Shown here: positions 10,580 to 22,599 of the stretch, one piece after another
How the letters are laid out: each line of letters begins with the position of its first letter
Numbering within the stretch: the stretch's first letter is position 1
Assembly (NCBI GenBank): GCA_003255025.1
Contig: QANY01011382.1
Location: forward strand, 186,001-250,000
DNA length: 64,000 nt
Direction of reading: 5' to 3'
From: Datisca glomerata
Taxonomy: Eukaryota > Streptophyta > Magnoliopsida > Cucurbitales > Datiscaceae
The notes under the pieces: model-generated
What the model was told of the DNA's origin: nothing
Database searches by the model: none
Seen by the model: the letters and a program-made list of their open reading frames with translations, nothing else
Translations under genes and position numbers: made by a program

Positions 10580-10865
10580 ATAGAATTTTAGCGCGCTACT
10601 TCTGTGTAAGGGCTTTATATTCACTTTCTATACTAGATATTGCTACAACATGCTACTTCTTAAAGGACCATGAGATTAAGCTAAGTCCAAGATAGAATGC
10701 AAACCCAAATTTTGATCTCCTATATATCATCAGCGCAGTTAGCCCAATCTGCACTAATGAAAACTTCTAATGGAAAGTGAGGTGAAGGTTTGAGAATAAA
10801 CCTTCATGCAGTGTGCCTTTGAGATATCTGAGTGGTCTAAGGACAAGACTATCTTCAGTGAGTTT
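10580..10865 (-). pseudogene. Ty1/copia RNase H fragment
   Basis: Translating the minus strand gives RYLKGTLHEG (the conserved segment before RNase H), then a run with RRSKFGFAFYLGLSLISWSF, the signature RRSTSGYCxFLGxxLxSWSSKKQ block of copia RNase H. Further left, at about 10585-10640, SSIESEYKALTQK matches the STAEAEYxAL motif. Stops interrupt the frame. The enzyme normally removes the RNA strand of RNA-DNA hybrids during reverse transcription. Integrase and reverse transcriptase are missing between this piece and the protease at 10985, so the element carries a large internal deletion. Confidence 0.8.
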
Positions 10866-10899
10866 TGTAAAACATAATGAGATTTTCGAAAATTTTAGG

Positions 10900-11150
10900 A
10901 ACTATAAGAACAAATTTCATATTTGAAGGATACAGATAAGTAGGCAAAGTACTAATACCAATGTGACTGATTTTAATATTCTCACCATTACCGACTGTCA
11001 AAGTATCACTCCCTTGTTAGTCGTTATTTTGATGCCAAGCTTTATTGAATTCAGCAGAGACACTGTGAGTTGCTTCACTATCAATAAACCAAGTACCATT
11101 AGTTCCCACTTATGATCTAGCAATATATGCATCGGGATTGAAGGATGATT
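10900..11150 (-). pseudogene. Ty1/copia aspartic protease fragment
   Basis: On the minus strand AYIARS is followed by GTWFIDSEATHSVSAEFNKA and then LTVGNGENIKISHIGIS-like text, matching copia protease WxxDSGATxHVT and the following L-xVGNG block. The catalytic DSG triad reads DSE, so the active site is changed. Stops and a frameshift occur in between. The enzyme would cleave the Gag-Pol polyprotein. It lies immediately downstream (minus sense) of the Gag remnant. Confidence 0.8.
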
Positions 11151-12058
11151 TTGAACTTTGCCCAAAGGCAAGATTGGCTGAGTTTGCTTGAGGAGTGGCG
11201 TGAAATCCTCTGTAAACTGTATACTGGCAACTTGCATGCTTGAGGAGTGGCGTGAAATCCTCTGTAAACTGTATACTGGCAACTTGCAACTGTGTGACCA
11301 GGTTTCTGCGGACTTGGAAAGTCACTCTACTATTGTGTACCACCCCTTCCTCCTCTACGACCACCTCTAAAAGTGTTTTGTTTCTAGCTGTATTATTGTG
11401 TGTATGCCTTTGTTGTTGGTTTTGGTCCAATCTTTTTGTTGTAAGGGCCATTATGCAGTTTTGGTCCAAATGAGCACTTGCTTTCAGTTTTGCTTCTATT
11501 TCAGTTTTTAATTTACCAAGTCTGATTTCATGCATCATTAACAGGGATTAAACTTCTATTCAAGATGTGTACTAATACCTCTCATCAAAATAATCAGATA
11601 CTGACATGTCATCTTTGTTTGTGATGTACAGTGAGTTTTAAAGCTCCATTAAGTTTTTCTCTATATCTGTAGGCATAAGTCTTCCCCATGGCGTCCGATA
11701 GGCTCATGAGGTTCTCATATTGAAGAACTTAACCTAGCCCTCTGTCACTCATGGTCGATCCCAGACATATCAACATCAATTGATCTTGTCTCAGCCAATG
11801 CATGAAGTCAGGGTTGATGGTTCCATTAACACGATGTTGTGCAGGTCAGACTCAGTGTTCAGGATGTAATCTACAAGTCCATGGCAATTAGTGCATGAAC
11901 AACTAAATTTAATTATATCTTTTCAATTTAATGGATAGATTTGGTATGAGACTATTGGCAAAGTGATTGAATTCGATTAATTGTATTTCAGCATTTTAAT
12001 TGGTTTCTCTATTTTGCTTACTAGATTCAAGGGCTGTCATGGGTGTGCCGAATGAAGT
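11110..12058 (-). pseudogene. Ty1/copia gag remnant
   Basis: The minus strand starts near 12050 with MTALESSKQNRETN-like text, then NLSIKL, NPDFMHWLRQDQLMLI, TYAYRYREKLN and DYFDERY, which follow the order of the UBN2/retrotran_gag_2 region (NLSIKLDRxNYxxWK ... NPEFxxWxxQDQLLLxWL ... YLxxxK). The open stretch 11538-11110 covers the Gln/Asn-rich end and the QANSANLAFGQSSKSSFNPD linker to protease. It is broken by several stops and by a 52 bp tandem duplication at 11186-11289 that shifts the frame. Confidence 0.75.
11186..11289. repeat. Perfect 52 bp tandem duplication in the copia gag relic
   Basis: The unit starting GCTTGAGGAGTGGCGTGAAA and ending CTGGCAACTTGCA occurs at 11186-11237 and again at 11238-11289 without visible differences. 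Since 52 is not a multiple of three, the second copy is read in a different frame, which is why the same peptide appears in two overlapping minus-strand frames. Confidence 0.9.
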
Positions 12059-12074
12059 GGCTCTGATGCAAATA
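12059..12074 (-). other. Primer binding site remnant of the copia relic
   Basis: The plus strand TGGCTCTGATGCAAAT is the reverse complement of ATTTGCATCAGAGCCA, close to the copia primer site TGGTATCAGAGCC that pairs with initiator tRNA-Met. It sits just upstream (minus sense) of the gag remnant, as expected. Confidence 0.65.
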
Positions 12075-12075
12075 T

Positions 12076-12340
12076 TAAGTTGTCAATTATCACAAAAGCC
12101 TTAGCTGTTAGGTTAAAACAAACTTACATATTTGAATTAATCTTAACATGGATTTACCCGTAACCTACCCGCTAGTATTTTTTGCATGTTTGAGACAAAT
12201 ATGAAACATAGAAAAGGAACACATGTCATATCTATCAAACACTATGTATTGACATCATAAGAGCAACGTCATGTATTTCAGATAGTTACTCAATACATTA
12301 TAACATAACTAGTCAATACATACGTCCGATGCATGTATAT
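12076..12340 (-). mobile_element. Probable 5' LTR end of the minus-strand copia relic
   Basis: By position, sequence to the right of the primer site should be the 5' LTR. No second copy is available in the window for comparison, so the outer limit is a guess. Confidence 0.35.
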
Positions 12341-15129
12341 TTGAATATATTATATTTGTAGTTATGACTACTACTTATAATCTTGTTTGTTTGTGTGATT
12401 AAAAATATATGCATTTATCCTTATATTATTTTTTTAATTTATGTGAGTAAAATCAAGACAATACTATATTGTTATTATTTTTATTTATTGATATATTATT
12501 ATTCAACGAAATTATAGAAAACATCATGCATTTTTCAAAAAAAAGTTTACAGTAAAATTGTGCTCTTAAAATTAAAAGAAAAAGTGATTTTATCAAAGGT
12601 AAATAATCTATTTCATATTTTATTTTAAACTTGATCTTAATTATTTTGTTAAAAAATTTATTCTTTATTAAAAAAAATTTGTGTGACTATATAAAATATT
12701 AAATGTACTAGCATATAAAATAAAACATAACTAAAGTTATCAATATGACAAATAAATATACTTCAGTGTATTAGAAAGTTGTAGTTTTTTCTATAACTTT
12801 TTGAATAACATGTTACAATTCACTTACAATTATAAAATTAAAATTAACTTAAAATTTATTTATTAATTCTTTGTTATTCTTTCAAAATTATTAAATAGGT
12901 GAATGAACTTAAGAGTTAATGTTTACTTTATATTTATCATAGTTCTAAAGGTAACCAATTATTTAATGTCACATATAAATCATAAGGTTATTTTAATAAA
13001 TATATTATTATAAGTAGATAAAATTATCTAAAAATAATTTTCATATCATACTCACTTTTCATATATTATAAATATATAGATAATGGAGATAACATGAGAT
13101 GATATACACATATTTCAATCTAAAATATGTTCTTTTTTCTTTCATATCCACTTATCACGTAAACACGTAAACGTAAAATCATAGACATTTTCACTCTCAA
13201 CTCATAATAATGTTGATGATCGCGGTAGTATTCCCATACATTTTATTTATATGCCTTGGATGAGCCTTCCAACTGCAAAAGTATTTGATTTCAACCATCC
13301 TAGGTGACTAAAACATAAATTGAGATACATTCTCCCAAATTGATTCGATTGTTTTTCTGAAATTTTTTTAATGTTCTTTAGGATCTGATTTGAAAGTTCC
13401 ACCTAGCTCCCCCAATGATTTAATTTTTTCAATTTTTGAAATTAGTCGTATCTATCACATTCTATGATTAAAAATATTTTTTTCCTTGAAAATAATCTAA
13501 AAGATCATGTTTTGATTAAATGCATGAATGTGATTATTATATTAATAAAGTTTTTGAAAGAATTGTTATATTCATGAATTGACAGTGTCCTCTTCGGTCT
13601 AGAAAATGATGTACTATGGATAAAGATTGAAATTTATGTTTTCTCAACAACTCTGCTGCAATTGAATGAATCTTTCTCGGATTAACTTTAAATTTCTTCA
13701 ATTATTTTTATTCATTCATTTTTCTGTTCGTCTTAATTTAGTGATGACTGTATTATATATTATCAGACTCTTTGCTGTTCCCTAGGAGCTACCAAAAGAC
13801 ACAAATGTCATAAAAATCATGACTTTAGTTTTCAGTTAATTATAGCTTAGATATAGGAAAAAAACCTACTTTTCCACATCAAATCTTGATAGTTACATTA
13901 TAAATAATATCTCCATTTAAGTCTTTCACTATTGTGACATATACAAAGACAGTCCTTGATGATGTCCAATTATTCTTGCTTTAATTAGTGGCTTTCATTA
14001 TTGTCCAAAATTACTAATATCATCAATGTACGGATTTCATATTACAGTTACTAGGAGCGATCTCACCACATAAACTTGGTCGCAACATTAGTAAGTTAGA
14101 ACCAAAAAAAGCGAGCAGAGTTTATTAGATTGTAATTAAGTATTCAGCATTGGGAAGAGATGCACTCCTGTTTAGGTAAACAGGAGGGGTTTTGTTGATT
14201 AATATTAATAGTTCATTTTTTTCTAAAGATTGTTAGATTCAAAATAAAAGAATAATATTGTTTATATATATTTTTTAAATTTATACGGGATCGATATAGA
14301 CTATTGGAGGAAATAAATTGTCCAAATCATTGTAACAGGACTCATTCCTACTCATTCATGGGATGATTATGTTCAATTCAACGCACTTATATCTCATGAG
14401 TTGTTTGCTATTGGAAATTTTAGATTAAACCATTCAATTACTATAAATGTGCTAGAACATAATTAACTGTTTGAATATGTATGATGGCCATGTTTCGGTT
14501 GCACAAGAGAGTTTAACGTTAAATTAGCAAGACTTAAGGATTTTACCATACTTCTTACTTCAATTTTTTGTACACGAATAAGAATATAAAATAAAATTAC
14601 AATTTTAAATTTAGGGATGAAAGTACACCCACGCACCAAACAGCCCGAATGATTTTTACCTGAGAGTCATATCGTTATTTATTAATATGTTAACTATCCT
14701 CAAAACTTAAATTTTCAAGTTAAGATGAAGTTATAAATTTAAATTATTCTTAATACTCCCTTTGTATGTAAGCCTGTGATTTTTTTTTCTATGGTTATAA
14801 CACAAATTGAACTTTTTTTTAAAAATTTCAAATATAGAGAAAAATTGGTGATATGAGAGTTTGAATTTAAGATCTCTCATTATAATACCATGTTAAATTG
14901 TCCCGTTGTCTAAAAAAATATGAGCTTTTAAATGAAGACAAAACTTATATATTTAAATTAATACTTAACTTTATTTATAAGTTATGTGTATAACAAAATA
15001 AAATGATTTTTTTTCTTATCAGCATCTATATCAAACTAAATTGTCTGAGAAAATTCTTCCTCTAAGTAAAAATATAATTTCAGCTCACAAACTAAGGCCA
15101 ATAATTACATAATTAACTAAAAGTTTGTT
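12341..15129. other. AT-rich stretch without recognisable genes
   Basis: I see no gene or defined element. ATAATACCATGTTAAATTG at about 14884-14902 resembles the reverse complement of a copia primer-site junction. CTCCTGTTTAGGTAAACAGGAG at 14166-14187 is a short perfect inverted repeat that could form a hairpin. Confidence 0.4.
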
Positions 15130-18100
15130 AAGAGGGTGACAGTTGGAAAAAGAAAGGTAGAGAAGGAAACCTATTATACTACTAATCGAGTAAGGCACTG
15201 TTGGGCTTCATGGGATTCCAATCCTACCTTAGGTCTATACACATTTTTTATCTTCAAACGAAGGTTCTCCTATAATAGACCCTTTGAATTAGTTGCCTCC
15301 CCTTATTCTTTATATAATTTTTTTCTCAACTTCATTATTACTATACCTTTACTATTAATTTATACTAATAAAATAGTTTTTCCTTTTTAACTAATATTTT
15401 GGACCATTTGACAAAAAAGCCTAATATTTTGGACTAGAAATTTGAGGAATCGCTACTCAAAACATTAATATGAAATTTTAACTATAGAAGCTAAAAATCT
15501 CATATTATAAATGTTATCACACATCGTCCGATAATTGTATGATGAACCTAAAATTAAAATAGAAATAGGGAATGTAAGATTACTATTTTGACAATAGTAG
15601 TGCCTACTCAATAAGACTTCACTGAAGTCAGCAATGATTTTGACAGCATGATACTAGAGAATGAATAATATCTTATGATTGAGCTACGCACTTTATATTT
15701 ATAGGAAAACCCATGGATTTTCCATATAAACCGAAGAGCATGGTCATGTCCCAGACTAGTCCAGCGGCATTTGCGCTTATGAGCTAAGGTTTTAGACCAT
15801 GTAATTTTGTGCCACCACAGTTTGCTCCATACTTCCTAAGTTCGGGATGCGTGAGTTGAACTCTGAAAGTAAATTAATCAGCTTTTCAAGCTTGATTCAT
15901 AATGCCATATCTAAATTCGTTCTTGGATGATCCTTTGAGATTTTTAATAATTTGGCCGTGTCTATCTAAATGGTTTGACTTAATTGCATTAAGGATCAAT
16001 TGGTAGGGTTAAATAAAAATATTACGAAAGTTAAGTTGATGGATAAGTTTAAATGATAAACTTAGATGATAAGATTCTAAGATAATCATGTTTGGTAATA
16101 ATGATTAACTTAAAAAGTTAATTAATAAAGTAAGATTATCTTTTTTAATATGTATTGAAATGATAAAATTATTAAAAAATTATATAAATAATTTAAGAAT
16201 AATTAAAATATTGATTATTTATAGATTTTTTGTCATGCTTTTAGTTTTTGTTATCGATGTTTATTTATAAATAAGAATATAATAAGTTGTGGTATATATT
16301 TTTATTCCATGCACTAACAAGTTAATTGTTTTAATAACGTTACCAATAAAATCAAATCCACTATTTTTCTTTTACTACACCAAAAGACAAACTATATACA
16401 TTTTTGCTTACAACGGATAAATATTTTTGAGAAAACAGACATGTTTAGCCACTATAGTTTATACTAAGTTTTAATGTGACCATTATAGCTCAAAGAATCT
16501 CAATTTTATCATTAATGTTTACACATAATTTCTATGTGACCATTTCGCTAGTCACCTTTAATATTTTTAAAATGTTTATTACCGTGGTAGTTATTTATAC
16601 ACATGACATGTATTTCAACAACATGATAGAGCTCACATGTTATTTTATTTTCCTATTTTTCTTCATGATTTTTTTATTTTTTCAACAAATATCCAAACAA
16701 CATGGGCTTGTTAGTAAACAATTTTTTTACATTTTTGGCTTTTTAAATTAGAAGTATATTTGAAAATTTTGAAAAATCACCAAAACATCAGTGTGTGCAG
16801 AAATTCTCACCTCAAATTAATACGCAAATGACTCTAATATATAAATTTGTCTAATGAAGATTTTCTCCGTTTCCAACGTGATTTCTCCATCTCGGTTCAT
16901 AATTTCTTTGAGATTTGTTTATCTGAATTTTCTCTCCAAATATGCAATTTCTCTCTATTTATCAAACCCTTTGAAAGTTCAAATTCCCTTACGTTGAACA
17001 ACCCAGCTCTCTAATAGTACTTCTTCTTAATAAATCAACATAATAGAACTTCTTCTTAATTAACAATTAATTTTTGAAATTTTTTTTAAGATTATGAACA
17101 TTCATTTTTCAATCTGATGAGTGTATGTATCCTTAAATTTTCCAAACATAATATTTTATACTATTCATTTCAATTAATGTGCATATCACAACGGGATCAA
17201 GATGGCTTGGTCTCGCACGGACCAGAACAGGATCGGGTGGGTTTCTGTGTTTGGAATTTCTTTTATGACTCTTAGGTGAGCTTTGGTCTTGAAAAAAATT
17301 AAGTACCCAATCATGTAGGAAGGAATGAAAATAAATATAGATGTTTTTTTATAGAGATTTTAGAAAATAAAAGAGATTTTTAAAAATTGTGTAGATATGT
17401 TGATAAGATAGGTAAGTGAACTGAGAAAATTATTTGATAAAGTAAATATTTATAGAAAGTGCTAGAAAAATAATATGGGATTGTCATTTAACGAGGTTAA
17501 TTGACTTTACCATATCAAATGAGAATACTTAAAACAAGCATAGGAAACTATTGACAAATAAGTTTATCATATACTTTTACAGCAGATACTTGAACTTGAT
17601 TGGATCATAAAAATGATTTAGAAAAGTGTGCAGAATTCAACTTGGCCAGATTATGAAGATGGTTCGGCCGTGCTAGACAATCACGCAGTCTATCAGTACC
17701 AAACCCCAAGGTTGGTTGGTCCAGACATGCAAATCGGCTTTGTTACCAAGTTTGACTTGATTAATTTGAATCATGGGATTCTTCTCTTGTGACGAGATCT
17801 TTTTTATGATTATCTTTGAAAATTATCTTGGAAGATATCTTGAAAATAATTTGAATATTCATTCCAACTTGGAGGATGTCTAAAAATTTTGTAACGACAC
17901 TAAGAAAATTTTCTGGCAAATGTGTTGACATCTTCAAAGGATCAGTTGACATCCAAGTAAATCTATTATTAGAGATATCATCACATGTTGCTTGCATAAT
18001 GAACTTGAGAATAAGAACGAACGAGTGAATGTAAGAATATCAACTTTATCAGTATGATGCTTAGCCAATCAAACTATGAGGCCCAAATCAGTAATGATTT

Positions 18101-18508
18101 GACAACATAATGCTTGAGAGCTAGAGAGTGAATACCTTATGATTGTACCTTCATCTCATCTAGTTAACCTTCTCACTTCATAAGGAAACAAACTTGCGAA
18201 CCCTCCAAAAAGCATCACAACCACCAGAGAATGGACCCTCATGTAGATTGAGTAACTAAGCACTCCTGTTTTTTAGGAAAAATGCAACTAAAATAATCAT
18301 CCTCATCGAGATTCGGCTATTAATGCATTTGGCTACAAAAAAATTTATCCAAGAAGAAAATATGATTCTACCATAAAAAAATGTAATCCGTGTTTTGTCT
18401 ATAAAAAATGCAGTACATGTTTTGGCTTTCAGATGAAGGAAAAATGTTGCCCATCCACCATTAATGGCTACCAAAGAAATTGAAGAAGAAGAAGAAATGC
18501 AAAGTAAG
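15130..18508. other. AT-rich stretch without recognisable genes; one dispersed repeat pair
   Basis: Open frames at 15136-15390, 16476-16751, 17761-17997 and 18256-18474 show no domain. The segments 15628-15681 and 18088-18145 are diverged copies of one sequence (TCAGCAATGATTTTGACAGC against TCAGTAATGATTTGACAACA, both ending CTTATGATTG). More balanced base composition around 15710-15870 and 17630-17750 may mark old gene fragments that I cannot identify. Confidence 0.3.
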
Positions 18509-18942
18509 TATTAAAGCTATTGATCAACCTAAGGGAGTGAAGTGTGCTGTTGGTATGTTGTTTAAGGCCATAGCTAAACCTAAGGAGAAATCAGCTTGAC
18601 AGTAACCATCACTACCTTCATCTTCTCTCCACTGAAGCGCATGGTTGATTGTCCACCTCAAAATACTTCAGATGGCCTCAGCATTGTTAGCATAAGGTGT
18701 ACACCTCAGCCTTCTCATTCTCTCTCTACCAACATCTATTATAATAGATTCTATTTTATGACAGCTGGGAAAGAGAATTAGGAGAGCATGAGGATTATCA
18801 CATGTATTGTAACTAATCAAAATTCTCTTAATTAGTTGCATCGTAATTAGGCATTAAGCTTTACTATATATATGTGTGTTTCCCTAGTAATAGTTGTGTT
18901 GTAATTTCAATCTTCATATCAGTAAGAAATTCAAAATTTAAA
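18509..18942 (+). repeat. 5' LTR of copia D
   Basis: Aligns with the 3' LTR from TATTAAAGCTATTGATCAAC (TGTTAAGGCTACTAATCAAC in the 3' copy) to AATTCAAAATTTAAAC (AATTCAGAATTTAAAC). The conserved CATAGCTAAACCTAAGGAGA, CTCAGCCTTCTCATT and AATTAGGCATTAAGCTTTAC blocks lie in the same order in both. Confidence 0.9.
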
Positions 18943-18944
18943 CT

Positions 18945-18957
18945 TGGTACCAGAGCC
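18945..18957 (+). other. Primer binding site (initiator tRNA-Met type) of copia D
   Basis: TGGTACCAGAGCC directly follows the 5' LTR; the usual copia site is TGGTATCAGAGCC, one base different. Confidence 0.85.
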
Positions 18958-18958
18958 A

Positions 18959-19800
18959 TGAAAAACTCTGTTTCTTTTCCCAAAACAGATACAACACTGA
19001 AAGATCGAAAGAATGAATGTGTAGTTAAACCCTTTTGCAAACATCCTACGTTCTAACCTTTCAATCAAACTCAATTGAGAAAATTATATCCTTTGGAAAT
19101 CACATGTAGTCCTTGTTATAACTGGACATGGTCTAGATGATGCATTGGTCTCACTGATTTCATTATCAATGCTTCGTCCAGACCTGAACAAAACTATATA
19201 ATGGATCACCAAATCCAGGTTATATATAGTGGCTTAGATAAGACCAACTCCTACTCAGCTATCTATGCTAAACCATGAGCGACATGGTTCTTGGTGTAGT
19301 ATTATATTATAAAACTTTTGGCACTCTCTCAAGAGGTTTGGAGAGAGTCTATGCCAAAAAATCAAGAGATAAACTTCTAGAGCTCAAGCCTTCACTGCAT
19401 AATACACCAAAAGATGACAGATGTATCACACATTATTTTGATGTAATGAGAAATATTAGTGACAATTTGCTAGCACTAGGAGACCCCAAAGTGAGCAAGA
19501 TCTCATCCTCCATATACTTAGTGGACTAGGATCATAATTTGATCCAGTCATAGTGAACATTACCTTAAGACCAAACGACATGTCCATTGAGGAAGTGCAC
19601 TCCATGCTCATGATTCATGAAACTATATTATAGAAAGTATCTCCATGAATAAAAGACCTATCAAAACCTAGTCTTAACAATGGAATATGAATAACCCTGA
19701 CAGAAAATATAAAAGAAGAAGCCCAAACTCATTAAAATGAGGTAGAAGAGAAAGATGTAGAAGGAATAGCGGTAGAGTTACCTGTCAAGTGTGCCATAAG
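18959..19800 (+). pseudogene. Copia D gag remnant
   Basis: A frame opens at 18959 with MKNSVSFP and is lost within 100 bases. The clearest piece is 19275-19529, which reads like the middle of a copia capsid region (SRGLERVYAKKSRDKLLELK, then YFDVMRNISDNLLALGDP). No intact CCHC zinc knuckle could be found before the protease. The protein would form the particle shell around the element RNA. Many stops; not functional. Confidence 0.6.
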
Positions 19801-19949
19801 CAGGGTGACGCTTACACATTATTTGAACGTTTGGTAGAAGTTTTCATCAGGCACAACGCGCTAACTTTATGATGAACCAACATAGTCAGGAAGCTCCAAA
19901 CAGCACTTATGCGAATGGTTACACACATCAAGCCTTTGTAGCCAAGTTT

Positions 19950-20290
19950 GACATTAGGACGAAGGCATCATGGTTTGCAAATATTTGAGCAACCCATTAT
20001 ATTACCAATGGCATTGCAAAATTGAACATGAGGAATGAGTATTAAAGAAGTGACTCTATGACAGTGGCAAGTGGTAAGAAAATTCACATCACATATATTC
20101 AAATTAACACTCTTTCTACTTGTTTATACCCTTTGAACCTTAAATCTATGCTTAGAGCTCCTAAAATCACTAAAAATCCCATTAGTATTTAAAAACTTTG
20201 TTAAGATAATCCTGTTATGGTTGAGTTTTACTCAGTCTTTTATTTTGTGAATGACCTACTCACAAGGATTATCTTGCTCAAAATGAGGCT
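19950..20290 (+). pseudogene. Copia D protease remnant
   Basis: Text reading SWFANI, then NHITNGIAKLN-like and SMTVASGKKIHITYI, then ITKNPISI, matches the copia protease region in which the usual DSGATHHVT motif is followed by VGNG and the KNLISI block ahead of integrase. The catalytic triad has decayed to a non-acidic sequence. It lies in the normal place between gag and integrase. Confidence 0.65.
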
Positions 20291-20299
20291 TAAGATGGG

Positions 20300-21500
20300 C
20301 TCTTTAAACTCTTTGTTCCTGACAAGGTAAAGCTACATCTATGGCATGTCATCTCTATCTACACAATGGTATTATTCCTAGTTTTTCTTCAGTCTGTCAT
20401 GTAAAGAATAGTGTTTTCGATTCCAAAAGTGTAATGAATTGTACTCTTACTTTTCTCTTAAGCCAAACACTGGCTTTGAGAACATAAAACTCAGTAAACA
20501 TCGAATGCAATTATGACTTCTTGGCAATCACTTCTACTTTACTTCCTATTGTTTCACTCGCCAGTACTGTCAAATCTGTGTACTGAATCTCTGGCATAAC
20601 AAACTTGACCATTCGCCTCAAAAGATCACTGAAATGATATTACACAAGCTAAAAATTCCATTAAAAGGCAATAACACTACCATCTGTCATGCATGTCAAC
20701 ATGGCCAAAGGCATAGACTGTCACACCCAAGTTCTCAAACTAAAACAACTAAACCATTGGAACGAATACATACTGATCTATGGGGACCACCATCTCTCAA
20801 TTATAGTGGATAGAGGTACTACATACTTTTTAGTGATGATTTTACTAGATACACCTAGTTATATCCAGTCAAACTTAAGTTTGAAGCTTTCATAGTGTTG
20901 AAATACTTCAAAAACAATTTTGAAAACCAATTTGGACATACAATCAAGGTTGTACAACCAGACTAGGGAAGAATATAGGTCATTTAGCACTTTTCTGCAA
21001 ACATGTGGCATACATCTAAGACATCCATGACCCCAGACACATTACCAAAATGGTGTTGTAGAGATGAAACATAAGCATGTAGTTGAAACAGGTCTAACCC
21101 TCCTCGCATAAGCTTTCATGTCACTAGCTGGTGGTATGCCTTCCAAAATGCCATCTATTACATTAACAGGTTGCCTACTGAGGTTCTATCTCACATCTCC
21201 CCTTACCAAGCTCTCTTTGGTCATTCACCATCTTATAACTTTCTTAAATTTATTGCATGCTCCTACTTTTCGCACCTAAGACTTTATAATAATCACAAAC
21301 TAGCTTTTAGGTCATCTCAACGTGTCTTCTTAGGGTACTCACCTATACACAAATGGTACCTCTTCTTGCATTCTAGTGGAAAAGTGTATACAACTATTAA
21401 TGTTATCTTTGATGAACATTCTTTTCCTTTTAAGCACAATTTCCAGGCTGAAGCTCCAACTCATTCCAACACTGGCTTGACAATACATGACTAGTCAATT
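20300..21500 (+). pseudogene. Copia D integrase remnant
   Basis: Recognisable pieces in order: a catalytic-core start with IYGDHHLSIIVDRGTTYF (20780-20840), a VLKYFKNNFENQFGH and VQPD block (20898-20965), an HQNGVVEMK-like stretch, then WWYAFQNAIYYINRLPTEVL and SPYQALFGHSPSYNFLK (21130-21250), and the C-terminal FRSSQRVFLGYSPIHKWYLF (21300-21365). The last open part is 21171-21494. This order is diagnostic for copia integrase. Multiple stops separate the pieces. Confidence 0.85.
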
Positions 21501-21889
21501 ACTCTTGTTTCTTGCCATGCTGCTGCATACTCTCCTCAGGAAACACTTAGTTCATAATGACATCATCTACATATTTGTCTCTGTAAGTAATAGTCCTTCT
21601 CCCTTTTCTTCTTCATTTGCTTCAACATGTCATTCTCTTGCATAGCCTTACAATATAGGTGATCACAATAAAATAAATAGGCAAGCAGATCCCATCAACA
21701 TAAACCCTATGCTCACTAGATCTGAAGTAGGTGTGTTTAAGCCTAGAACCTTAGTGACCGCCCTCTCCCACCAATCAGAACCTGTTTCCACTAAAGAAAC
21801 CCTTAAACATCCTAAATGGAAACATACCATGTTAGAAGAATAAAATTTCCTTCTCCAAAACAATATATGGCCACTTGTTTCCTACTTTA

Positions 21890-22520
21890 AGAACATGAAT
21901 GTTATTAGTAACAAGGGGTCTTCAAGCTCACACGTGATTCCGATGGCCTTAAATCAGAGATTTAAAGCAAGACCGGTGGCTAAAGGCTACCACCAAACCC
22001 CTAGTCTAGATTTTTTAAAGACCTTTAGCCTAGTGGTGAAGCCAATGATAGTAAGAGTTATCCTTATGTTGGCACTTACAATGCAGTGGTTCCTAAAGCA
22101 GTTTATATAAATAATGCCTTCTTGATTGGAACTGTTTCTAAAACTATCTTGATGAGTCAATCAGAAGGCTTTGTTGACCTAAAATAACCTCATCATGTGT
22201 GCAAGCTCCATGAAGCCCTGTATGGTCTTAAAAAATCTCATAGAGCCCGTTATGGTCTTAAACGGGCTCCTAGGGCTTGTTATGACAAACTAAGAGTGAC
22301 ACTCATTCTCAAAGATTTCAACCAACCCAGATACTTCTTTGTTCATCATGAACCACACTACTAGGACTATCTAGTTCTTAGTCTATGTTAATGACAACAC
22401 CATTACTGAAAGTGACTCAACCTACATCTCTATCCTAGTGAGTGAATTGCATTCTACATTTGCTCTCAAAGACCTAGGAACCTTGCATCACTTCTTCGTA
22501 GTTGAGGTAACTTACACCAA
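21890..22520 (+). pseudogene. Copia D reverse transcriptase remnant
   Basis: FKARPVAKGYHQTPSLDF (21959-22014) matches the KARLVAKGYxQxxGxDY motif at the start of copia reverse transcriptase; the YGLKK block follows at 22221. The catalytic box reads LVYVNDNTI instead of LVYVDDIII, so the first aspartate of the YVDD pair is Asn. A 30 bp tandem duplication at 22221-22280 repeats the YGLKxxxRA segment in frame. Stops are frequent. Confidence 0.85.
22221..22280 (+). repeat. In-frame 30 bp tandem duplication in the copia D reverse transcriptase
   Basis: TATGGTCTTA begins at 22221 and again at 22251, with similar following bases, duplicating ten codons at the YGLKKxxRA motif (first unit YGLKKSHRAR, second YGLKRAPRAC). 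Confidence 0.8.
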
Positions 22521-22599
22521 ATATCATCTTCATTCAGTCACAATACATCTCTAGTTTGTTGCAAAAATCACAGATGATGGATGTAAAGCCCTGTCCCAC

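Noticed and set aside
11188..11473. Plus-strand frames repeating SSVNCILATC
   Set aside because: Antisense shadows of the copia gag relic and its 52 bp duplication.
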